From NCBI GenBank assembly GCA_977017575.1, contig CDRNVI010000012.1, forward strand, positions 434,001 through 498,000: a DNA stretch of 64,000 bases. The letters are read 5' to 3'. A program made the position numbers and the translations under genes. The DNA is from Paramoeba atlantica. Lineage: Eukaryota > Discosea. The notes below the pieces were generated by a model, which made no database searches, was not told where the DNA came from, and worked only from the letters and a program-made list of their open reading frames with translations. The stretch's first letter is position 1. Every line of letters starts with the position of its first letter. Positions 56,964 through 64,000 of this stretch are shown here, piece by piece.

Positions 56964-58631
56964 TTAACTTTCATCCCCAAGATCCTCCAAGATTATTTCC
57001 TGCGTGTGGATCGGATCAAACTGGGCACCTTCACGGCCGTAACAGGAGAGACTTCGGTACTCCCCACCGAGGGCGTACATGATTTGATCCCACAACGGCT
57101 CTCTGCGGCACATTGGGGGTTCTGGGGGAAAGATAGGCTCCAAGCGCTGCGTGTCATGACCTTGGTGGACACTTCGAAACTGTTTGCGCATCTGTAACTG
57201 CTCTGCGGTGGGAAAGTGTGTACGGGTGTCATTATGTGGTAGTTCCGTCCGTACGATCACCTCCTTCGACTCTTTCTGTGACGAGCGTTTCTTCGCGAAT
57301 ATTTTCTTGCCACGTTTCCTCAATTTCGGATCTTCATCAGGCTGAGGAATAGGAGCCTGTGCCGCGTTCTCCTCATTTTCCCGTCGCATCTTCCCCTCCG
57401 CCGTTTCTCCGGCCGGCTCGCTCCCCTGGGCACTACTCTCTACGGTTCGGAAAAACTCGGGGGACACGGTCACCGGGAACCAGAGCCCCTCCTCGAGCTC
57501 CCGCTCCAGGTTACGCCGGGACCAGTACATACACCCCCAGTAGACTCGTACCCGAGACCGCAGCTTCCCGAGCAGGTGAGTCCCGAGCCCCGAGAGTGCC
57601 TCTACCCGGCTGTAGTATAAAGACGGAACAGAGGGAACAGAGGAAGGGATTAACACGGAGTGAAGCTCAAAATTGGATTTTGAAGTAGACGAGGAAGAGG
57701 AAGCCAACCCCGAAGTTGACGATGACACATTCTCACTCGGAGTCACCAACATCTTTTCCCGTTCCCCTGAGCCACGAAACAACGAAAAAAGTCGTTTCGA
57801 GACCGAAGAAGAGGAAGAGGAGGAAGAAGAGGAAGAGGTTGACATCGAGAACCCACCTCTTTCCCCCGCCTTCCCCTCCCTCTTCCCCCCCTTCCTCCCC
57901 CCCTCCCCCTCCGCCATCACGCCCGTGTGCAGCACCCCCACCGCCGCGGTCGGGGGCAGGGTCATCTCGACATGGAACGGCCCCCCCTGGCAGATCTCGT
58001 GCCCCCACAGCACCTCGGGGAACAGCGGGTTGCCCTTGGTGATGCCCACGGTGTAGGGCAGGTCGAGCACGAGGCCGGTCACGAGGTCGTGCTGGTGCTC
58101 GACCAGCATCACCACGCGGCGGTCGTAGTGGGAGGTCCCGAGGGGGTGGGAGAGGAGAACGGTGCCGGGGCGGAGCACCGGGGAGGGCTGGAGGTGCGCA
58201 CGGAACCGCGAGCCTGGAGTGTCAAGCTGCGTACAGGTGCGTTGCTGGGGGGGGGAGAGGGCGGGGGGGTGCGCGACCCGGGTGAGTGTTTTGAAGGCGG
58301 GTGAGGCTTTTAGCATGTGTTGCATGTGTTGGATGACCTCGAACCCGGCCTGGATTTCCTCGTTGGTGCGGGGTTGTGAGGAGGGGTTACGGAACTCGTG
58401 ACGGATGCGCTCGACGTAGGAGAGGGAGTTGGGTTTGTAGAGCATGGAGGAGCCGGTGCCGAGGACACGTTGGAGGACGGGGTTGGTGAGGGGGTAGACT
58501 ACTTTGAGGTAGGGACGGTCGTCGAATTGGTGGGCGACGCGTAGGATGCAGCGGTACATGGTGTGGATCATTTTGCGATCCAGAGCGATGGGTCGCGTGG
58601 TGCCGGAAACGGGTGCAGGGAGCATGGACAA
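56964..58631 (-). CDS. LYR-motif domain fused to AlgH/UPF0301 domain
   Basis: A 555-residue frame. Residues about 24-108 look like a LYR/complex1 domain: MYRCILRVAHQFDDR, then YVERIRHEFRNPSSQPRTNEEI and a final helix. LYR proteins bind acyl carrier protein and serve mitochondrial complex and Fe-S assembly. Residues about 152-395 match AlgH/UPF0301 (DUF179): LRPGTVLLSHPLGTSHYDRR, VVMLVEHQHDLVTGLVLD, ICQGGPFHVE and later YWSRRNLERELEEGLWFPV. A Ser-rich and acidic insert (about 240-320) splits the AlgH domain. AlgH function is unsettled. The 5' part lies in a GC island, with the skew switch near 58060. Confidence 0.75.
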   Translation of the reverse strand: MSMLPAPVSGTTRPIALDRKMIHTMYRCILRVAHQFDDRPYLKVVYPLTNPVLQRVLGTGSSMLYKPNSLSYVERIRHEFRNPSSQPRTNEEIQAGFEVIQHMQHMLKASPAFKTLTRVAHPPALSPPQQRTCTQLDTPGSRFRAHLQPSPVLRPGTVLLSHPLGTSHYDRRVVMLVEHQHDLVTGLVLDLPYTVGITKGNPLFPEVLWGHEICQGGPFHVEMTLPPTAAVGVLHTGVMAEGEGGRKGGKREGKAGERGGFSMSTSSSSSSSSSSSVSKRLFSLFRGSGEREKMLVTPSENVSSSTSGLASSSSSTSKSNFELHSVLIPSSVPSVPSLYYSRVEALSGLGTHLLGKLRSRVRVYWGCMYWSRRNLERELEEGLWFPVTVSPEFFRTVESSAQGSEPAGETAEGKMRRENEENAAQAPIPQPDEDPKLRKRGKKIFAKKRSSQKESKEVIVRTELPHNDTRTHFPTAEQLQMRKQFRSVHQGHDTQRLEPIFPPEPPMCRREPLWDQIMYALGGEYRSLSCYGREGAQFDPIHTQEIILEDLGDES

Positions 58632-58754
58632 AGAGGAAGAAAATTTAGTAATGAATGCAACTTTCCGTGATGTTTGAAAAAATTCATGGAGACTTATGAT
58701 ACTTGTACTTTAGAGATCATAAAATATAAAAATAAACCCATCTCATTTTTTCGT

Positions 58755-58790
58755 GAAAAAGGCGCTTAAAGGGAGTCTCTCACTCCACTA
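58755..58790. repeat. Partial hairpin repeat, GTTTAAGCGCAC family
   Basis: TTCGTGAAAAAGGCGCTTAAAGGGAGTCT is a diverged match to one arm and tail of the repeat at 60914-60982. One arm is missing. Confidence 0.4.
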
Positions 58791-58867
58791 AAAGGCCTTC
58801 GGCACCGCACAACAGTGTAGAGCGGCGCTAAAATCTATACCTAACAAAACAAAATCAAAGAAGAATT

Positions 58868-58980
58868 CTTTTTTGTTCCCTCGCTAGACCCTCTTTTTGT
58901 TCCCTCCCTATACCCCTTTTTTTGTTCACTCCCTAAACCTACCCCTTGTAGGTTTAGGTAACTCCTTGTTCCCTCCCTAC
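58868..58980. repeat. Repeated TTTTTGTTCCCTCCCTA motif
   Basis: Four spaced copies with small changes at about 58870, 58893, 58917 and 58963, and another near 59727. An inverted pair, CCTAAACCTAC and GTAGGTTTAGG, lies at 58932-58956. Probably subterminal repeats of a transposon. Confidence 0.65.
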
Positions 58981-59172
58981 TACTTAACACACTACCCCGC
59001 GCCCCGCTATCGCACCCCGCGGCAGTAGCAATCATGTACCGCAATCCTGTATAATCTGGGCAGTGCCCTTCTGGATAGACACGCTTCTGGTCATCCGCAC
59101 ACAGAAAGTGTGAACAAGCATCCGTTTCTATCGGACGTGTTGGCCCGGGCCAACAAGTTCATGGTCTCAATG

Positions 59173-59285
59173 TATCTTCAGTCCGTGATGCTCGTGAGAT
59201 TTGTTGTCATAAATGTTCAAGTGTTTGACAGTGAATAGTCATCATGTGAAGTCTACTGAATACATACAGCATGATTTCAAATTTT
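59173..59285. repeat. Direct repeat, left copy
   Basis: About 110 bp matching 59823-59935 at roughly 90% identity, including AGTGTTTGACAGTGAATAGT and CATCATGTGAAGTCTACTGA. Confidence 0.8.
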
Positions 59286-59822
59286 TAAAAACATTCAATT
59301 TTTTTTTGATCTACACTAAATCCTAGACCCACTGCCTTACCCCCGTACCCCGCGGCGGTACCATTCTTGTTCCGCCGCCTGAATAATCTGGGCATTGCCC
59401 CTCTGAACGGCCACCCCTATAGCCATCAACATATGCGAGAGGCACCGTTTTTGTCCGAAGTGTGGGCCCTCGCCACCTTCCGGAGAAAGTCCAGGGTATC
59501 AGGGCCCGGAATCCCATAGGTTGTGAACGATAGGGGGTGGAATTCTATCTCTCTCGCTTGCGCCATGTCGTTGTGGGCGTGACGTTTGTTGGCTTCAGCC
59601 GTCCTAAGGGTATGGGACGGCTCGGCGGCCTCCTTCCCGACGGAGGTAAAAGAAATAGTTCATTTGTTTCGGTAAAAGGGGGAGCAGACAATGCATATCT
59701 GTCCCCCCCGACCTCTGCATATTTTTTTCTGTTCCCTCCCTAAACTTGCTTTTTTCCTTCAATAAAGAATCGTATGGGGCATTGTACAAAATGTTGTCAA
59801 TGAATCCTTCAAGTAAATAAGA

Positions 59823-59935
59823 GCACTTCTTCAGTCCGTGATGCTCGTGAAATTTGTTATCATAATTTTTCAAGTGTTTGACAGTGAATAGTCATCATGT
59901 GAAGTCTACTGAATGCATACGATATGATTCCGACT
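59823..59935. repeat. Direct repeat, right copy
   Basis: Second copy of 59173-59285. It leads straight into the mariner remnant, as the direct repeat at 21411 leads into the IS1595-type remnant. Between the copies, CGCGGCGGTACCATTCTTGT near 59350 relates to CGCGGCAGTAGCAATCATGT near 59018. Confidence 0.8.
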
Positions 59936-60660
59936 TTGATACAAACATTTAAAATGAAACGTTCATTCGTCTCGATAAAAATAGAGATGCAGACAATTCA
60001 AGAATCTAAAAGGGTCAAGAAATTTGCAGCCGGACTGAGACATTCTTTTGGAATTAAAGAATGTACCAAGAGAGGTCGGAGAATGAGAATAACTGAGGCG
60101 CACAAGTTAAAGCGCATTAATTTGGCCAACACTTTGCTTGGCCTCAGGCAACTCTGAATAAAATCATTTAGAAAAATGAGAAATTGTTTGATTGCGGTGT
60201 TCACGAGTCTTCTCAATTTTACATCGCCCCAAAAGATGGTCAAGGAAAATCAACCCGAACAAATCGGAGGTGGTGTTGGGGAAAGGGGGTGATGGCTTGG
60301 TTGGGGATAAGTGATGATCATGGGCTCTTTTCGCATGTATTTGAGCCCAATGGTGGGTGCACATACGAGAATACACACAAAGTCTCTGGGGAAGTGATTC
60401 TTCAGTCATTCGAGAGGTTTCATGGAGTACCTTGTGGGACACGCGTCTAATGTTACATTACAAATGGGCAACGCCACTACGCACAATTTGGCGAAAGCAA
60501 AAGTCTCCAGTGAAAACATTGCTCTGCTGGACTGTTTCCCCAATTCCTCCGACCCCCAATACTTGGCTCGACAACTGTGCCTGTCACCACATTTCCAATA
60601 ATAACCCTGATGAAAACACTGCGTCCCTTCTGCGTGGCGTGGTCTTCTGTTAAACCATGG
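59930..60660 (+). mobile_element. Tc1/mariner transposase remnant
   Basis: Broken plus-strand frames encode RITEAHKLKRINLANTLLGL, the block before the first catalytic Asp, then RRWCWGKGVMAWLGISDDHG, the conserved VMVWGGIS-type region, and later LDNCACHHISNN, the second Asp region (usually QDNAPCH). Several frame shifts separate them. Part between the first two blocks is shortened. No complete inverted ends were identified. Confidence 0.75.
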
Positions 60661-60913
60661 TATTATATCTTCTTCGCTCTAAAAGAGCTAAAAAAGATGT
60701 TGAAAATACAGTAAGTTAAATGAATTAAAAGCGTAAACTTCTTATTAAATATTTTTTTTGCGCAATTTAGGTTGTTTTCCTCCAAAAAAGCTTTTACTGC
60801 CTTAAAAAGATCCCGCTATAAACAAAACGTTATGAACTTAATTAATTGAGTTCTAAACAGACTCAGAAAGGTATTACAAAATTCTGGAGGACACTGTGGA
60901 TACTAACATACTG

Positions 60914-60982
60914 CCCCCCCCGTTTAAGCGCACCTCGTTTTCCGTGAAAAGTGTGCCTAAACGGGGGAGTCTGAATCACTAC
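60914..60982. repeat. Hairpin repeat, GTTTAAGCGCAC family
   Basis: CCCCCCGTTTAAGCGCAC and GTGTGCCTAAACGGGGG form the stem, followed by the tail TCTGAATCACTACATA. A closely similar repeat ends the window at 63941-64000. Confidence 0.8.
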
Positions 60983-61009
60983 ATAAATAGTACAACGTTT
61001 ACCATACCT

Positions 61010-61065
61010 TTATGGGTCCCCTGGGTCCGGACCCACCCGGGTCCTCGGACCCACGGACCCACCAT
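61010..61065. repeat. Imperfect GGACCC/GGGTCC repeats
   Basis: GGGTCC, GGACCC and CGGACCCAC units alternate in both orientations, giving a self-complementary GC-rich patch in AT-rich surroundings. Confidence 0.65.
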
Positions 61066-61580
61066 AGAGACATACCATTTTTCATTCACGTAAGCTTTAC
61101 GTATACAACGTTTTTTCCTCCATTTTACTGTCTTTTTCCAAGTTTCATATTTATCAAAATCTTGTTTTGGCTGTTTTTCGGGTCACCATATGAGCACCAG
61201 GGAGTCCCTATGAAAACAAGGAGGCAAAGCCCTTCACTAGGGGAACGAGAGAAACCACGGTATATTCGACCCCAAAGTTACCGAAAAACTGTTCCCGGAA
61301 TTGTAAGATTACAGAACTCATGGTTACGAAAGGCACACTAAACGTAACACTGAATGAATTTAACATCATTTCGTGTGAAAAAAACTGGGATAGGGTGATA
61401 GCACTAAAACTTGTATGTCGCGCCATTCATTTGTTACAATTCACTGTGTCCTTAATCAGTCAGTGTGGGGGATGTAGTATGCTGCCAGGCGATCTATAAT
61501 AAAATTGTAATCAAATGATAAGTACATGTGTATGTACTCAAAAGGCTTCTCAGATTTTTCAAAGAAATTCTACCCTGCGC

Positions 61581-61675
61581 TCTATGCATATTTAATATGC
61601 ATAGACATATTTAATATGTCAGACATAGAGTATAGACATTGTAATAATATTACAATGTCTATACTCTATGTCTGA
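61581..61675. repeat. Cluster of three perfect palindromes
   Basis: First, 61581-61605, has 12-bp arms TCTATGCATATT and AATATGCATAGA around one T. Second, 61604-61620, is GACATATTTAATATGTC. Third, 61619-61675, has perfect 27-bp arms starting TCAGACATAGAGTATAGACA, with AAT between. All are AT-rich and abut each other, about 160 bp downstream of the stop of the RING-PHD gene. Confidence 0.9.
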
Positions 61676-61832
61676 CAAGGCTCCCCGTCCGCTTGGCGTG
61701 GTATTAAAGGCTACGTAATCTAGACGCGACAGGGTTCTTATGACGAGTATGGTCTTAAGCTCTAGTCTAGAACGCTAAAGTAGAGCTTTGACCACAGCGC
61801 GACAAAAATCACTGTCGTGTAAAGTCACTGTG

Positions 61833-63296
61833 TCACTGTCGAACCGTGTCATTTATAGCTCGACGTATGGAGTGCCGAAGTACATCGCTACTAACAGATT
61901 CCCCTCTCCATGTTCTGAGCACTCGATTAGTAATTGAAACTGCCTGGGAAGGGGAGACGACCCGATCACGCACGTAAGGCTTCAGCTCTTCTGTAACTTC
62001 ACGTACCAACGGCAGGCTTCGGGCTGTCTGTGGCAATCTCGAAACGTTACCCCTTTGGTTGGAAATCACATTGGCAGAGGAATGAGGGTTAGTGTACATC
62101 ACACGATTGCCACCCTTTTCCCTCCACGGAGGCGAAGCTGTGGTCAAATTGTTGGAAATCGCAGTAGTGAGGGAAGGAATAGTGCGATGAGCGTAGGAGT
62201 GCAACGCATTGCGCATGTTCTGTCGGTGCGTTTCGGCCAAATCATTCTGATGCTTCCGAGATGCAAAGTCATGTATACCCTCCTGTCTTTGTTGTGTGTA
62301 CCACTCCTGGGCGGATCGAACGCCAGCGGTTGTGGAAAATTCGCCCGCGGGTAGAGATCTTGTGCTAGTCGACAGTGCAGGCGCCGGCGTACGCACAAAA
62401 CCCGGTACCTGGAGACTGCTACTGGATGCTACAAGCGTGTTCGAGGATGGCTGAATAGTTGTAGAAAATGTCGGTCGACGCGTTTCGCGTGGTGGTGTGT
62501 CTACCACTATGTGGGGTGCTCGCTGCGCCATAGGCCGGGTACTTCTTTGAGATTCCCTCGGATACTCGGTCCGGCGTGGCGTTTTGTCTCTCTCCGACAG
62601 AAAACTACTGTGTGTGTAAGCTAACTCGAGCAGCGATAGTTCCTCTCTATCCTCCTCCCGTTCCCGTCGTGGACAGGTCGGCGGAGTTGTGTTCGGGGAA
62701 TCAACCTCCACAAACGAGATCTCTCTCGGCGGCGTTGTGATCTCCACCTGCTCTCCACGACCCGGACTTCCTTCCCCCCTCGTTCTCTCCTCCCCCCTCC
62801 CCCTCACCGGCGTCTCCTCCCCGATCAAACTACACATCCCACAGAACCACTCCCCCTCCGGCACCCTCAACAACACCGGACGCAAACAATCACAATGCGC
62901 CGCCCCATCACACCCCTCCCGGGAACACAACAACAGCACCTCCTCCCGGTCCCCTTCTCTGCAAATGTCACACACAATCTCCTCTACCCCCTCCCCCTCC
63001 TCACTCTCCCCCTCCCCCCCCTCCCCCTCACTCCACGTGTAGGCCTCCTCGGGCCGCAGCACCTTCCGCCTCACCGTGGTCTGGGTGAGACAGCGGGGGG
63101 AGGGCTGGCCCTGGCGCACGTGGTGGAGGGACGCGATCTGTGCCCTGCACACGGGGCAGGTGCTCGCGGTGTGGGTGACCCAGTGCGTGATGCAGGGGAG
63201 GTGGAAGGTGTGGGGGCAGCAGGAGAGGGCGCAGAGGGCGAGCGGGGGGATGTCCCCGTCCGTGCCTGTGGGGTCGCAGATGACACAGGGGGGCAT
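61833..63296 (-). CDS. RING plus PHD finger nuclear protein, PHRF1-like
   Basis: A 487-residue frame. A RING-H2-type finger at residues 4-51 (CVICDP, then CPHTFHLPCITHW and CPVCRAQ) is followed by a PHD finger at about 107-155 (VCDICREGD, AAHCDCL, GEWFCGMC). RING followed closely by PHD is the PHRF1 arrangement. The middle is Pro/Ser/Arg-rich. The end, EELKPYVRDRVVSPSQAVSI then VLRHSIRRAIN, resembles the C-terminal RNA polymerase II CTD-binding-type helical domain of PHRF1 and SCAF proteins. A ubiquitin ligase acting at chromatin or elongating polymerase is the likely role. The 5' part lies in a GC island with the skew switch near 63075, extending past the start codon. Confidence 0.8.
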   Translation of the reverse strand: MPPCVICDPTGTDGDIPPLALCALSCCPHTFHLPCITHWVTHTASTCPVCRAQIASLHHVRQGQPSPRCLTQTTVRRKVLRPEEAYTWSEGEGGEGESEEGEGVEEIVCDICREGDREEVLLLCSREGCDGAAHCDCLRPVLLRVPEGEWFCGMCSLIGEETPVRGRGEERTRGEGSPGRGEQVEITTPPREISFVEVDSPNTTPPTCPRREREEDREELSLLELAYTHSSFLSERDKTPRRTEYPRESQRSTRPMAQRAPHIVVDTPPRETRRPTFSTTIQPSSNTLVASSSSLQVPGFVRTPAPALSTSTRSLPAGEFSTTAGVRSAQEWYTQQRQEGIHDFASRKHQNDLAETHRQNMRNALHSYAHRTIPSLTTAISNNLTTASPPWREKGGNRVMYTNPHSSANVISNQRGNVSRLPQTARSLPLVREVTEELKPYVRDRVVSPSQAVSITNRVLRTWRGESVSSDVLRHSIRRAINDTVRQ

Positions 63297-63940
63297 AGGG
63301 GGGGGGGTAGTGGGGTAGAAGGTGGGGTGGAGAAGGTGGTAAGGTGTAGATGGTGGGGTTACATGGGGGGGTAGGAGGGTGTAGGCGTGGGGTAGAAAGA
63401 GAGAAGAGTGTAGAAGGGGAAAGTGGAAAGGAAGGTAGAGGTTTTTTGGGGTGATTTCTGAAAGCTTAGGATATATAAATTGCGCTCTTCAACGGCCTTC
63501 GACACCCATCTTAGAAGTTCACGTTTCCATTTAAAAGCAGTCACCCGGATGACCATACACTGGGATGCTATACTAGACATTTCGACCCTCTGACATGGCT
63601 TAATCCAGAACATGAATTTCATCTTTGACATCTTTTGCTTAGCCGAAAAATAAGGGGCCAAACTGCTTAGCATTACCATTTTGCAGATGTTACTAACGCC
63701 GACCTTAGAGTAGGCAACCTAATCAAACGATAGAAATACCGTTTCTGTAAAAATTGATTTTATCAAGTTGGCAATTTTTTGGGGGGCAGTGAAAAAATTA
63801 GGAAACGAAAATTGATGAATTTTTAATCAGTAAAACCTTTTTATTATTTTACAATAAAAGTTTTACTCAGTTTTGCGAGCACTGTACACCCACTGTAGGT
63901 ACTGTATACCTAAAGTACGAAAAAATATTTAGTTTTACTT
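63297..63940. other. Upstream region of the RING-PHD gene
   Basis: The first 130 bp continue the G-rich side of the GC island (GGGGGGGGTAGTGGGGTAG and similar). The rest is AT-rich, with no gene recognised. Confidence 0.55.
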
Positions 63941-64000
63941 CCCCCCTGTTTAAGCGCACATGGTAAGTGAGCTTAAACGGGGGGTCTGAATCACTACGTA
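63941..64000. repeat. Hairpin repeat, GTTTAAGCGCAC family, at window edge
   Basis: CCCCCCTGTTTAAGCGCAC and TGAGCTTAAACGGGGGG form the stem, followed by TCTGAATCACTACGTA. Same order and tail as 60914-60982. It may continue beyond the window. Confidence 0.8.

Noticed and set aside
1-64000. tRNA, rRNA or CRISPR loci
   Set aside because: I looked for T-arm (GGTTCRANTCC-type) sequences with matching stems, rRNA landmarks and regular spaced repeats; none held up. The motif clusters at 41681 and 47109 are transposon ends, not arrays with spacers.

Overview
The window comes from a nuclear genome of an intron-poor, gene-dense unicellular eukaryote. Every host gene I can recognise is eukaryotic (eIF4E, PDS5, NAA15, CLP1, SPB4/DDX55, RTF2, eL14, CDK11-like kinase, MAP3K-like kinase), and every one reads as a single uninterrupted frame. 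Mitochondria are implied by a twin CX9C protein, a PPR protein, a LYR domain and several proteins with presequence-like N termini. An AlgH/UPF0301 domain, which among eukaryotes is mainly known from algae and plants, hints at an algal lineage. I cannot name the species. Intron-poor algae, or a lineage with one-way gene clusters, would both fit.

Layout. I count 24 host genes and all of them lie on the minus strand: MBL-fold hydrolase (runs off the left edge), ATG16-like, PPR, twin-CX9C, WD40-like, unknown, NAA15, small membrane protein, PDS5, eIF4E (1-18.6 kb); CDK11-like and membrane MAP3K-like kinases, eL14, SPB4, helical-repeat protein, PDI-like protein (25.8-40.1 kb); SAM protein, CLP1, RAD51 paralogue, RTF2, unknown, small membrane protein, LYR-AlgH fusion, RING-PHD protein (44-63.3 kb). 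Spacing between genes is mostly 170-460 bp. They are housekeeping genes of unrelated function, so the shared strand suggests long one-way transcription units rather than functional operons.

Four transposon-rich gaps separate the gene blocks: 18.7-25.7 kb, 35-36.7 kb, 40.2-43.9 kb and 46.4-52 kb, with a smaller one at 58.6-61.8 kb. They hold an intact-looking Merlin element with an exact 8-bp target duplication, an IS30-type element bounded by clusters of a repeated motif, a decayed IS1595-type transposase, several broken Tc1/mariner elements, a large palindromic element and at least five kinds of short hairpin MITE. All transposase frames read on the plus strand, opposite to the genes.

On top of this, GC-rich islands recur inside genes near 1.6, 14.5, 26.5-28.2, 39.8, 55.8-58.1 and 63.1 kb. 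In each one the plus strand changes from C-rich on the left to G-rich on the right at one point. The bias runs past start and stop codons, so it looks like a DNA-level process (replication origins or recombination hotspots are candidates) imposed on coding sequence. I consider this, the single-strand gene layout and the IS30-type element the most interesting signals here. All positions of islands and repeat ends were judged by eye.
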